Shown piece by piece: positions 34,290 to 43,204 of a DNA stretch of 64,000 bases. The first letter of the stretch is position 1. Every line of letters starts with the position of its first letter. A model generated the notes under the pieces. That model did no database searches. It was not told the origin of the DNA and saw only the letters and a list, made by a program, of their open reading frames with translations. A program made the translations under genes and the position numbers. This DNA comes from Anaerolineae bacterium (GTDB taxonomy: Bacteria; Chloroflexota; Anaerolineae; Aggregatilineales; Phototrophicaceae): the NCBI GenBank assembly GCA_022841825.1, contig JALHQT010000001.1, positions 868,001 to 932,000 on the forward strand, given 5' to 3'.

Positions 34290-36386
34290 CTAGCGATCCG
34301 CAGGGCAGAAGGCTTCGAACTCGCCGACGCAGATTTCTTCCCAGGTGCGGAAGCCATCGGCGATGACGGTTTCGGCGATGTTCTCAGCGGTCACGCTGAC
34401 GGGGACGAGCAGCACCGACGGAATGTCGTTGGTGCCGTTGTTGACCACGCCGGTCGCCATCATGCTGGTGTCTGCACCCGTCAGAATGGCGATCGCCAGT
34501 TCCGCAGCAGCCTCAGCCTCAGCCTTGATCGCCTTGTAGACGGTCATGCTCTGGCGACCTGCCAGGATGTTCTGGATGCCACCGACGGTCGCGTCCTGAC
34601 CCGTCACCGGGATGAACGGCAGACCCTGGTTCTGCAGCGCGGCGATCACCGAGCCAGCCAAACCATCGTTCGCAGCAATCGCCGCGTCGATCTCGCCAGC
34701 CGCGTCCGTCAGCATCTGCTCGAAGATCACCAGCGCCTGCTGGTTGTCCCAATCCGGCACGCTCTGGTCGGCAACTTCCGTCCACGCGCCGCTCTCGAAC
34801 AGCGGGTCGATCACGCTGTTGTAGCCGTTGGCGAACAGGGTTGCGTTGTTGTCCGTCGGGGAGCCGTTGAGGACGGCGACACGCGGGTTCTCGATACCAG
34901 CCGCTTCGACTGCCGCGACCAGACCTTCGCCCTGGAGGCGACCGACTGACTCGTTGTCGAACGAGACGTAGAAGTCCGCGCCAGGACCTTCGATGGTCAG
35001 GCGGTCATAGTCGATGATGGCGACGCCATTGGCGCGCGCAAGTTCGATGATCGCTGCGCCAGAAGCGCTGTCGAGGTTGACCATGAGGATGACGCGCGCA
35101 CCGTTGGTGATCGCCTGCTCCGCCTGGGTCAACTGCGTCTGGGCATTGCCTTCGGCGTTGACGATGGTGTAATCGACGCCTGCGGATTCAAATGCGGCTT
35201 CAAAGAAGCGGCGGTCATCGGCTTCCCAACGGGCGCTCGAAGCGCTGTCCGGGAGGAGGACGGCGATGCTTCCTTCGATTTCGGTCGCACCAGCAGCCCC
35301 ACGCTCTTCAGCAGGCGGGCAGAAGGCATCGAACTCGCCGACGCAGATTTCTTCCCAGCTACGGAAGCCATCGGCGATGACGGTTTCGGCGATGTTCTCA
35401 GCGGTCACGCTGACCGGAACCAGCAGCACCGACGGAATGTCGTTGGTGCCGTTGTTGACCGCACCGGTGACCAGTGCACTGGTATCATCGCCATTGACAA
35501 GCGCGATTGCCAGTTCCGCAGCAGCCTCAGCCTCAGCCTTGATCGCCTTGTAGACGGTCATGCTCTGGCGACCTGCCAGGATGTTCTGGATGCCACCGAC
35601 GGTCGCGTCCTGACCCGTCACCGGGATGAACGGCAGACCCTGGTTCTGCAGCGCGGCGATCACCGAGCCAGCCAAACCATCGTTCGCAGCAATCGCCGCG
35701 TCGATCTCGCCAGCCGCGTCCGTCAGCATCTGCTCGAAGATCACCAGCGCCTGCTGGTTGTCCCAATCCGGCACGCTCTGGTCGGCAACTTCCGTCCACG
35801 CGCCGCTCTCGAACAGCGGGTCGATCACGCTGTTGTAGCCGTTGGCGAACAGGGTTGCGTTGTTGTCCGTCGGGGAGCCGTTGAGGACGGCGACACGCGG
35901 GTTCTCGATACCAGCCGCTTCGACTGCCGCGACCAGACCTTCGCCCTGGAGGCGACCGACTGACTCGTTGTCGAACGAGACGTAGAAGTCCGCGCCAGGA
36001 CCTTCGATGGTCAGGCGGTCGTAGTCAATAACTTTGACACCATTGGCGCGCGCAAGTTCGATGATCGCTGCGCCAGAAGCGCTGTCGAGGTTGACCATCA
36101 GCAGCACCTTCGCGCCGTTGGTGATCGCCTGTTCAGCCTGGGTCAACTGCGTCTGGGCATTGCCTTCGGCATTGACGATGGTATAGCTGACACCCGCCGC
36201 ATCAAATGCTGCGGACAGGAAACGACGGTCGTCCGCTTCCCAGCGCGCCGACGAAGCGCTGTCCGGGAGAAGAACTGCAATATCAGCCGACTGCGCGCGC
36301 ACCGGCTGAACGCGAGCGGCAAAACCCGCGACCAACGTGAGCAGCGTCACAAAGGCTACGATAAAACGACTGAGAGACTTCGACAT
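34290..36386 (-). CDS. Tandemly duplicated sugar-binding protein (XylF-like)
   Basis: A 698-residue exported receptor for the sugar importer. A signal peptide (about residues 1-31) is followed by two near-identical periplasmic-binding type I domains, each opening with IAVLLPDSASSARWEADDRRF and closing with an EEICVGEFxAFCP segment holding two Cys. The repeat period is 338 residues. The domains share long identical stretches, including the NDGLAGSVIAAL and TGQDATVGGIQNI ligand-site regions, so both should bind the same or very similar sugar. ATG 36386 has AGAGGAAA upstream and is chosen over the longer frame. Normal members have a single domain of about 340 residues. At DNA level a 512-bp block is identical between the copies. 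Confidence 0.92.
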   Translation of the reverse strand: MSKSLSRFIVAFVTLLTLVAGFAARVQPVRAQSADIAVLLPDSASSARWEADDRRFLSAAFDAAGVSYTIVNAEGNAQTQLTQAEQAITNGAKVLLMVNLDSASGAAIIELARANGVKVIDYDRLTIEGPGADFYVSFDNESVGRLQGEGLVAAVEAAGIENPRVAVLNGSPTDNNATLFANGYNSVIDPLFESGAWTEVADQSVPDWDNQQALVIFEQMLTDAAGEIDAAIAANDGLAGSVIAALQNQGLPFIPVTGQDATVGGIQNILAGRQSMTVYKAIKAEAEAAAELAIALVNGDDTSALVTGAVNNGTNDIPSVLLVPVSVTAENIAETVIADGFRSWEEICVGEFDAFCPPAEERGAAGATEIEGSIAVLLPDSASSARWEADDRRFFEAAFESAGVDYTIVNAEGNAQTQLTQAEQAITNGARVILMVNLDSASGAAIIELARANGVAIIDYDRLTIEGPGADFYVSFDNESVGRLQGEGLVAAVEAAGIENPRVAVLNGSPTDNNATLFANGYNSVIDPLFESGAWTEVADQSVPDWDNQQALVIFEQMLTDAAGEIDAAIAANDGLAGSVIAALQNQGLPFIPVTGQDATVGGIQNILAGRQSMTVYKAIKAEAEAAAELAIAILTGADTSMMATGVVNNGTNDIPSVLLVPVSVTAENIAETVIADGFRTWEEICVGEFEAFCPADR
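34495..36020. repeat. Direct repeat with 512-bp identical core inside the sugar receptor gene
   Basis: Bases 34495-35006 and 35509-36020 are identical at every position I compared, with offset 1014 bp (338 codons). Outside this core the copies still align but differ at many bases, for example just before 34495 and just after 35006. The pattern is an in-frame tandem duplication with a later homogenised centre. Confidence 0.9.
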
Positions 36387-36590
36387 AGATTTCCTCTTAC
36401 TGAAACGAATAGTGAAGCGTGGGCGAATGCACACACATTAGAATTTTAGCGCCTTGTAGCACACCTGCAAATTTCTATACAGACTTCACCTACTCCCCTA
36501 TTGGGCAATTTGTCTGATCATTGTTCGTGTTTCGGCATTATAGACGGCAACGTCAGCTGCTACCGACCCAAGAGCTACCGCCGCAGGCAT

Positions 36591-36618
36591 TTCCGACTTC
36601 GTATATTTCCCCTATACT
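36591..36618 (+). promoter_or_regulatory. Candidate promoter of the GMC oxidoreductase gene
   Basis: TTCCGA (36591-36596) and TATACT (36613-36618) are 16 bases apart, about 40 bases before ATG 36660. The -10 is good, the -35 weak. The 273-base gap also carries the divergent promoter of the sugar receptor gene, which I could not place. Confidence 0.35.
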
Positions 36619-36659
36619 CTAGACTCTAAAAGCATTTTGAACAGACAAGGTTGACGCCG

Positions 36660-39521
36660 ATGACGCCTTTCACACCGTACGAACGCACGCTGCGCGGCTT
36701 GCTCGAATTCATCGCGCTCGTGGCAGGTGTTATTGGAATAGTCCTCAGCTTCGTCCTCGCCGAGGCGGGCGCAGGGTTGGGCTTGCTGGCGTTTACCGCA
36801 TGGGTTGCTTCGGCGGACGTGCGCCGATTCCGCACCTTTGCCTGGGTGACGACAGCCGCCTTGGGGCTTCTCACGCTCTTCTACCTCATCCTGGCGCTGG
36901 AAACGCCGACCGCAGCGCCCTCAATCCGCCCCTTCCTGCTTGCTGCCCTCATTAGCAGCGGCGTCGCTGGCATCGCGCTCCTGATCGCTATCCTGCGCGC
37001 CCAAGACTCTACCGACACCGTCCTGCCCTGGAAGACACAGAAGCCGCACACCAGCGCAGAACACTGGTCGCGCATCCTCCTTGCGGTGTTCGCCTTTGCC
37101 GCATTGGTGATCACGTTTGTGATCCTGTTTGCGCCGTCGGTCGTACCCATGGAACTGCGAGGCTGGATGCCCAGCATCGAATTTGTTCCTGCGGCTGCGT
37201 TGTTCTTCGCACTCCTGGCGCTTCTTGCGGTCACTTTCGCGCTCAATCCGCGTCAACACACAGAAGCGCTCTCGCTGCTGCTGGTTGGGTTGGCGCTGGC
37301 AGTCCTGGCAGCAATCATCGCACGGCAAAACATATCCGTGTACCTGGGGTGGGTCGTAAACGGCACAGCGACTCCGCCGCCTTCCCTGCCAGGTTGGATC
37401 TTCGTGGTCACGTATGCGGTGGCGATGGCTATGGTCTGGCTGGTGCGTGGATGGGTCAATCGCTCGCTCATCGACTACACGCGCTTCTTCACGCCTGGGC
37501 AGTTCTGGGCGCTTGCCGCCATCAGCGACGGCTTGATCGAAGGAGGCGCGAGCGAGAAGCTCAAGCCACACGAGATCGCCCTGCGGGTCGATAACCATCT
37601 GGCGTCATTCCCTGCGCCGCGCCTCGCCCTCTCCCGTGTGGCGTTGATGGCGCTTGACATCCTGATCCCCTTCATCTTCACGCTGCGCCCTCCCCTGAGC
37701 TACCTGCACCTTTCAGAACGGACAGCCTTCCTCAACCGCCAGTTCAAGACCGACATTATCGAACGGCGCGGAATCTATGCGCTTCTCGCGTGGCTGAAGC
37801 TGGATGTCGTTGTGGAGCTGGTCGAAGGCGTCATGCGCTTCATTATGCAGTTCGCGTACCTCGGTTACTACAGCGAGCCAAAGGTTCAGGAAGAAATCGG
37901 CTACACGCCGTTTTCGCAGCGCGGCGCAATCAAGGCACTGCAACCTCTCAAGTCGATTCGTCGATATGCTGCGCTCCAGGTGATGACGCCCAATGATGCC
38001 GACCGCCTCGGCATTGACGTCATCGACGACGCGGACGTCGTCATCATTGGCAGCGGCGCGGCAGGATCGATGTTGACAGAACGACTCCTGGCTCGTGGGC
38101 GACGGGTGCTGCTGCTCGAAAAGGGCAGGCATGTCACACCCGACGAATTCACTGAAGACGAAGTCGAGATGATCGGCAAACTGTACGGTGACAACGCGCT
38201 CCAGGTCACCTCGTCACTGCGCTTCACTATCCTCCAGGGAAGCTGCGTCGGCGGGACGACCGTCGTCAACAACGCCGTCTCTTTCGAGACCCCGCCGCAC
38301 ATCCTCGACCGCTGGAACGACGACTATCACGCAGCGCTTGAACCGACTGCCTATTGGAACGCGCAGCAGGCAGTCATGGATCGCCTGAGCATCAAGCCCA
38401 TTGACCAAACAGCTACCACCCGCCCCGCCGATCAGATCGTCAATCCACTGTCGCATCGCCTGCAAAAAGGGATAGACCAGGTTTTCGGTACGGGCGGCTA
38501 CACCTACGCTCCGGTAAAGGCAAATATCACCGACTGTCTGGGCTGCGGCTACTGCAACCTGGGCTGCAAGTATGGGCGTAAGCTCTCGATGCTGGACGAG
38601 GTGCTGCCCAGAGCGCAGCGCGATTACGGCGACGCCCTGCAAATCCTCTCCGAAGCCGAAGCGGTCCAGTTAAAGGAAGACGGAGACAAGATCAGCGAAG
38701 TCGTCGTCAAGCTCGGCGGTCGCCGTCTCATCCACATCCGCAAGCCCAAAACGGTCATTGTCGCGGGCGGCGCAATTGCGTCATCATGGCTGCTCATGCG
38801 CAGTGGCATCGGCAAATCGCTGCCCATCGGACGCCGACTCTGCTTTAACATGGGCAGCCCGCTGCACGCGCAGTTCGACAGCGTTATGGATGCCTTCGAC
38901 GGCTTGCAGATTTCGCATTACCTCCAGGTGGATGGGCAGCGCGATTTCATCTTCGAGACGTGGTTCAATCCGCCTGTCGCGCAGGCGCTCGTCATGCCAG
39001 GATGGCTCGATACGCACTTCCACAACATGAGCGAGTACGAACGCATGGTGGCGATGGGTGTGGTCGTCGGCACGGACGCGCGCGAGGACACCTACATCCG
39101 CCGCGCGGCGCTCTTCCCTGGAAACCCGGAAGTTGTCTACAAACCCTCTTCGACCGATCTCGACAAGCTGGTCGATGCGATGATCATGATGGGGCGCGTG
39201 CTGCTGGGGAGCGGTGCCGAGCGCGTGCTGGCGTCTACGCGAAGCTACCACAGCTACACCTCCGGGCGCGCGCATTTCACCAGCGAGGATGACCTGGGTT
39301 ACCTGAAAGAACTCGTCAAGACCGACGAGGATCTCCTGCTCAGTTCTGCCCATCCACAGGGCGGCAATCCCCTCGGTGCTGTGCTGGACGCCGATTTCCG
39401 CGTGCGCGGCTACCGCAATCTCTACGTCTGCGATGCCAGCGCCTTCCCGTCATCCGTCACGGTCAATCCTCAGCTCACAGTGATGAATCTGGCGTGGTAC
39501 GCGGGGGAACGCATCGAGTGA
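36660..39521 (+). CDS. Membrane-anchored GMC oxidoreductase
   Basis: A 953-residue fusion. Residues 1-270 hold about eight hydrophobic helices in a row with short loops. A linker region of 190 residues leads to a GMC (glucose-methanol-choline) flavoprotein: FAD motif VVIIGSGAAGSMLTERLL near 460, a GGTTVVNN segment, a Cys cluster CLGCGYCNLGC near 625, and the C-terminal catalytic region with His in AHPQGGNPLG (about 897) and Asn in TVNPQLT (about 934). The Cys cluster is seen in long-chain alcohol oxidase-like members, so a hydrophobic alcohol or sterol-like substrate is plausible. Most GMC enzymes lack such a membrane domain. ATG 36660 follows AAGG; the TTG at 36651 is less likely. Confidence 0.88.
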   Translation: MTPFTPYERTLRGLLEFIALVAGVIGIVLSFVLAEAGAGLGLLAFTAWVASADVRRFRTFAWVTTAALGLLTLFYLILALETPTAAPSIRPFLLAALISSGVAGIALLIAILRAQDSTDTVLPWKTQKPHTSAEHWSRILLAVFAFAALVITFVILFAPSVVPMELRGWMPSIEFVPAAALFFALLALLAVTFALNPRQHTEALSLLLVGLALAVLAAIIARQNISVYLGWVVNGTATPPPSLPGWIFVVTYAVAMAMVWLVRGWVNRSLIDYTRFFTPGQFWALAAISDGLIEGGASEKLKPHEIALRVDNHLASFPAPRLALSRVALMALDILIPFIFTLRPPLSYLHLSERTAFLNRQFKTDIIERRGIYALLAWLKLDVVVELVEGVMRFIMQFAYLGYYSEPKVQEEIGYTPFSQRGAIKALQPLKSIRRYAALQVMTPNDADRLGIDVIDDADVVIIGSGAAGSMLTERLLARGRRVLLLEKGRHVTPDEFTEDEVEMIGKLYGDNALQVTSSLRFTILQGSCVGGTTVVNNAVSFETPPHILDRWNDDYHAALEPTAYWNAQQAVMDRLSIKPIDQTATTRPADQIVNPLSHRLQKGIDQVFGTGGYTYAPVKANITDCLGCGYCNLGCKYGRKLSMLDEVLPRAQRDYGDALQILSEAEAVQLKEDGDKISEVVVKLGGRRLIHIRKPKTVIVAGGAIASSWLLMRSGIGKSLPIGRRLCFNMGSPLHAQFDSVMDAFDGLQISHYLQVDGQRDFIFETWFNPPVAQALVMPGWLDTHFHNMSEYERMVAMGVVVGTDAREDTYIRRAALFPGNPEVVYKPSSTDLDKLVDAMIMMGRVLLGSGAERVLASTRSYHSYTSGRAHFTSEDDLGYLKELVKTDEDLLLSSAHPQGGNPLGAVLDADFRVRGYRNLYVCDASAFPSSVTVNPQLTVMNLAWYAGERIE

Positions 39522-39606
39522 TTGGCGCTGCCTCATGGATGGTTCATGAAAGCGCGCGACAATAGTCGATCACAACATCGATCCTGGCTTGTAGACATGA
39601 GGCATC

Positions 39607-40365
39607 GTGCGCACTGAGACCTATTTCGCAGGAGCTGCCCTGGTTCGCAACCTGGAAGCGGCGGGCACGATCAAGCATGTGCACCACGATGGCGGCGACA
39701 TCATCCATGTCGAGATGGCATCGGGTGAACATGCCTGGATTCACCTGATTGAAAGCAGCATCCCGCTCGCAGAAATCGTGGGTACGCTGGCAGCGAACCG
39801 CGAAAACGCGCTCCACACACTCTTTCTCTTCTGGGCAGACCGGATGCTGCCCGCACATGACCAGCATTGCGAGCCGGATGAATGGATGCGCCCGCTGCTT
39901 TCGCTGCACGGCGACATGCTCTATGGCTACGAAGTCCACGCGCGCGACATCGTGATCTTTCCGGTCTACTTCCAGGGCAAAGGGCGCGTACGTCACATCC
40001 GTTATGGGGCACCAGTCGCTACAGCCCACCTCATCTGTACGCGCAGTCACTTTTCGACGCTGGAGTTGGAGGGGGAGTATCTCTCAGCGGGCTTTGGCGA
40101 ACCGACGCACGACAAGACAACCTCGCCGCCGCACCAAACGCCAATGCACCCGCTTGCGCGCTTCTACAGCGTATTGGGCATCGCCGTCGGAGCAGACAAG
40201 CGCGCGATCAAACGCGCCTATCGTCATCTCGCCCGCGAATACCACCCCGACATCAACCGTGACCCGGCGGCAACCGTCCGAATGCAGACGATCAATGACG
40301 CCTACGCGCGCCTTCTGCGGGAGACCGAAAATGACATTACAGACAATTCGCCGCGTCCTTCGTAA
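39607..40365 (+). CDS. J-domain protein, second member with the same N-terminal domain
   Basis: A 252-residue protein. The C-terminal 65 residues are a J domain (FYSVLGIAVGADKRAIKRAY then REYHPDINRD with HPD). Residues 1-180 share the unassigned domain of the J protein at 25732: GDIIHVEMASGEH, PLAEIV, HTLFLF...MLPAHDQH, GYEVHARDIVIFPV, RYGAPVATAHL and LSAGFGEP align in order and spacing. The start is GTG with GAGG just upstream; no in-frame ATG is near. It follows the GMC gene by 85 bases on the same strand. Like its paralogue it probably brings DnaK to a particular client. Sequence identity is low, so the duplication is old. Confidence 0.75.
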   Translation: MRTETYFAGAALVRNLEAAGTIKHVHHDGGDIIHVEMASGEHAWIHLIESSIPLAEIVGTLAANRENALHTLFLFWADRMLPAHDQHCEPDEWMRPLLSLHGDMLYGYEVHARDIVIFPVYFQGKGRVRHIRYGAPVATAHLICTRSHFSTLELEGEYLSAGFGEPTHDKTTSPPHQTPMHPLARFYSVLGIAVGADKRAIKRAYRHLAREYHPDINRDPAATVRMQTINDAYARLLRETENDITDNSPRPS

Positions 40366-40475
40366 TTTCGCAGCTCAATAACCGCACTGCAAATGCCAAG
40401 ACGCGATGAACAGCAGGAGCATGCAAAATTCGCTCTGCGTGTCCCCATCGCTCCAACGCTATAGGTTGCACTGTG

Positions 40476-41396
40476 CTAGAGCAGCGCTTCCACTTCCGCA
40501 CGATACGGAAAGCTGGTCTGAGTGCCCGTCTTCAGAACCGACCGCGTCGCAATCGCGCAGGCGGTGCGCACCGCATCGCGCAGCGGACGCCCTGCCGCCA
40601 GCGCATAACCGAGTGTGCCGACGAACGCATCACCCGCGCCTGTGCTGTCCACCGCCTGTACCCGCTCCGCGCTCACATGCTCCGCGCCGTCTTCCGTCAG
40701 AATCAGCGCGCCGCGATCTCCCAGCGTAATGATTACCGTACCAACCCCGCGTCCGCGCAGCACACGGGCGGATGCTTCTGCCTGCTCCACGGTCGAGGCG
40801 GGCATCCCGCTCAACATCGCCGCCTCGACCTCATTCGGAACCAGAATATCGGTCAGATTAAGCAGTTCATCGGGCAGCGCGGCGGCGGGTGCCGGGTTGA
40901 GAATGGTCTTTACACCGGCTGCCTTGGCAACGCGGAACGCCTCCAACGTCGTCTCAAGTGGAATCTCGAGCTGGCATATGACGAGCTGCGCATCTTCAAT
41001 AGCGGTGTGGGCGGCACGAATATCGGCGGGAGAGAGCGCGCTGTTCGCGCCGGGGACGATGATGATCGAATTCTGCCCGGTCGTTTCTTCAACCCAGATC
41101 GGCGCGACACCCGACGACAAACCCGTCTCATCCCAAAAGAAATAGGTCGTGTCGCAGCCCTGCTCCTGAAAATTCTTGAAGGTATTTTCGCCAAACGAGT
41201 CCCGCCCAAGCTTCACAACGACGCTCACATCGGCGCCAAGCCGAGCCGCCATCACAGCCTGGTTCGCCCCTTTTCCGCCAAACCCGACGTGAAACGAAGT
41301 CCCGAACAAGGTCTCACCAGGGCCCGGGAGGCGCGGGGTACGCGCCACCAGGTCGGTCATGCAACTGCCTACCATGCAAATCTTCGGTGCTGTCAT
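40476..41396 (-). CDS. rbsK: Ribokinase (PfkB family)
   Basis: A 306-residue PfkB-family kinase, best matched to ribokinase, which makes ribose 5-phosphate from ribose and ATP. Features are GETLFGTSFHVGFGGKGANQAVMAARLGA (PfkB signature 1), LNPAPAAALP, VPNEVEA and DSTGAGDAFVGTLGYALA with the catalytic Asp of the GAGD anion hole. Other sugar substrates in the family cannot be excluded. The importer, mutarotase and this kinase could form one pathway although they lie 14 kb apart. The next gene upstream (CoA-binding) ends 15 bases before this start on the same strand. Confidence 0.9.
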   Translation of the reverse strand: MTAPKICMVGSCMTDLVARTPRLPGPGETLFGTSFHVGFGGKGANQAVMAARLGADVSVVVKLGRDSFGENTFKNFQEQGCDTTYFFWDETGLSSGVAPIWVEETTGQNSIIIVPGANSALSPADIRAAHTAIEDAQLVICQLEIPLETTLEAFRVAKAAGVKTILNPAPAAALPDELLNLTDILVPNEVEAAMLSGMPASTVEQAEASARVLRGRGVGTVIITLGDRGALILTEDGAEHVSAERVQAVDSTGAGDAFVGTLGYALAAGRPLRDAVRTACAIATRSVLKTGTQTSFPYRAEVEALL

Positions 41397-41411
41397 GTCC
41401 TGTGTCCTTTG

Positions 41412-41951
41412 CTAGAAGTAGCGCTGTCCACGCCGGGCGCTGATGATCTCGGTGTTCATGCCCACCCAGTGCAGCGACCCACTGTAACGCCCATGTTCGA
41501 TCTTCACGCAGCGATCCATCACCACATTCAAGCCTGCATCCTGCGCGATCGTCGCCGCCTCGAAATTCACGACGCGAAGCTGCAGCCAGAGCGTCTTCGC
41601 TCCGATTTGCACAGCCTGCTTCGCCACTTCGACACACTCGTCCGGCTGACGAAACACGTTCACCATATCGACGGGTTCAGGGATCGTCATAAGGTCAGGG
41701 TACGACTTCTCGCCCAGGATCACGTCAGCGCGCGGGTTGACCGGGATGATTCGATACCCTTCATATTGGAGATACGTCCCCACGAAATAGCTCGGACGCT
41801 CCGGCTTGGGCGACAAACCGACAATCGCAATCGTCTTTGTCGTGCTCAACACCGTGCGTATCAATCCCGGGTCTTGATAGATGCCACGTTCCTCCTCAGA
41901 GAGGAGGCTGTTCATGCTGACGTCGCTTGCAAGGCTTGTTCGAGATCCCAT
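41412..41951 (-). CDS. CoA-binding (YccU-like) protein
   Basis: A 179-residue protein with a CoA-binding Rossmann fold: TIAIVGLSPKPERPSYFVGTYL, YRIIPVNPRADVILGEKSYPDL, VDMVNVFRQPDECVEVAKQA and the C-terminal AGLNVVMDRCVKIEH. The invariant DRC segment is typical of the family, related to the nucleotide-binding domain of succinyl-CoA ligase. Function is unknown; it often lies beside O-acetylhomoserine sulfhydrylase genes. GGAGGA before ATG 41951 decides the start, so the gene overlaps the end of the metY gene by 40 bases and is probably translationally coupled to it. Confidence 0.88.
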   Translation of the reverse strand: MGSRTSLASDVSMNSLLSEEERGIYQDPGLIRTVLSTTKTIAIVGLSPKPERPSYFVGTYLQYEGYRIIPVNPRADVILGEKSYPDLMTIPEPVDMVNVFRQPDECVEVAKQAVQIGAKTLWLQLRVVNFEAATIAQDAGLNVVMDRCVKIEHGRYSGSLHWVGMNTEIISARRGQRYF

Positions 41952-43204
41952 AGCAAATCCTCCGTCGTCTCTAACCCAATGGAAAGGCGGATCATGCCGC
42001 CGTCAATGCCCGCCTGCTCCAACTCGCTGTCGGAAAGCTGCTGATGCGTCGTCGATGCGGGGTGAATGACGAGGCTGCGCGCATCGCCGACATTGGCGAG
42101 ATGCGAAAAGAGATGCAGCGACTCGATGAATTCTTTCCCGGCAAGGCGTGGGTTGCCAGCTTTAATGCCGAAGGTGAAGACCGCGCCGGGCCCCTTAGGC
42201 GTGTACTTCTGTGCAAGCGCATGATAAGGGTTGTCCGCCAACCCAGCGTACGCCACCCAAGCGACCTTCGGATGACCGTGCAGAAACTCGGCAACCGCCT
42301 GCGCATTCTGTACATGTCGATCCATACGCACCGACAATGTCTCCAGCCCCTGGATGAGCAGGAAGGCGTTGAAGGGCGAGAGCGCGCCTCCGGTATCGCG
42401 CAGCGTGACCGCGCGCGCCTTCATCAGAAACCCGTAATGCCCGAATGTCTCGTAGAAGCGCAAGTCATGATATGCAGGGTCTGGGTCGGCGATGGTCGGG
42501 AAGCGGCTGTAATCGAATTTACCGCTGTCGAGGAGCACACCCGCGATTGAACTTCCGTGTCCACCAATAAACTTGGTCGCCGAATGCACGACCACATCCG
42601 CGCCCCAGTCCATCGGGCGACACAGGTAGGGTGTGGCGAAGGTGCTGTCCACCACCAGCGGGATATTGTGCGCATGGGCGAGCTGTGCCAGCGGCTCGAT
42701 GTCGAGCACGCTGCCACGCGGGTTACCGATAGTTTCCCCATACAGCAGCCGCGTCCTGGGGGTGATCGCCGCCGCCCAGTTGTCGAGATGGGTCGGATCG
42801 ACAAAGTGCGCCTTTAATCCAAGTTTGCGGAACGTGTGGACGAACTGCGTGGTTGTCCCACCGTACAGATGCGACGAGGTGACGATCTCGTCGCCCGGAT
42901 CGAGCAGTGTCATCATCACATTGAGCTGTGCCGCCATCCCACTCGCCGTCGCGACTGCCCCCGTCGCATTCTCCAGCGAGGCGATGCGCTCCTCGAAGGC
43001 AGCGACAGTTGGATTGTTGATGCGTGTGTAAATATTGCCGTACTGCTTCAGTTCAAAGAGCTGGGCTGCTTTGTCCGTGTCTTCGAACACATACGAAGTC
43101 GTCTGATAGATCGGTACGGCACGCGCGCCCGTCACAGTATCCGGGATGTGCCCGGCGTGCAGCATTCGTGTCTCAAAGCCGAAACGTCTCTTCTGTCCCG
43201 CCAT
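41912..43204 (-). CDS. metY: O-acetylhomoserine sulfhydrylase
   Basis: A 430-residue PLP enzyme of the Cys/Met metabolism family that makes homocysteine from O-acetylhomoserine and sulfide. The PLP lysine is near 211 in VVHSATKFIGGHG. Other hallmarks are YTRINNPTVAAFEERIASLE, ASGMAAQLNVMMTLLDPGDEIV, SHLYGGTTTQF, and the C-terminal RSLVIHPASTTHQQLSDSELEQAG followed by IRLSIGLE. AAGG lies upstream of ATG 43204. It is the first gene of a unit metY, CoA-binding protein and ribokinase. No riboswitch is evident in the 146-base upstream gap. Confidence 0.95.
   Translation of the reverse strand: MAGQKRRFGFETRMLHAGHIPDTVTGARAVPIYQTTSYVFEDTDKAAQLFELKQYGNIYTRINNPTVAAFEERIASLENATGAVATASGMAAQLNVMMTLLDPGDEIVTSSHLYGGTTTQFVHTFRKLGLKAHFVDPTHLDNWAAAITPRTRLLYGETIGNPRGSVLDIEPLAQLAHAHNIPLVVDSTFATPYLCRPMDWGADVVVHSATKFIGGHGSSIAGVLLDSGKFDYSRFPTIADPDPAYHDLRFYETFGHYGFLMKARAVTLRDTGGALSPFNAFLLIQGLETLSVRMDRHVQNAQAVAEFLHGHPKVAWVAYAGLADNPYHALAQKYTPKGPGAVFTFGIKAGNPRLAGKEFIESLHLFSHLANVGDARSLVIHPASTTHQQLSDSELEQAGIDGGMIRLSIGLETTEDLLWDLEQALQATSA

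Noticed and set aside
34290-36386. Assembly artefact as explanation for the duplicated receptor
   Set aside because: The two copies differ outside the 512-bp core and are joined in frame by a unique linker, so a simple collapsed or doubled read error does not explain it. Long-read confirmation is still needed.
40473-42044. A 523-codon open frame on the plus strand over ribokinase and the CoA-binding gene
   Set aside because: It is antisense to two clearly recognised genes, is rich in Arg and His as antisense frames of GC-rich genes usually are, and shows no domain.
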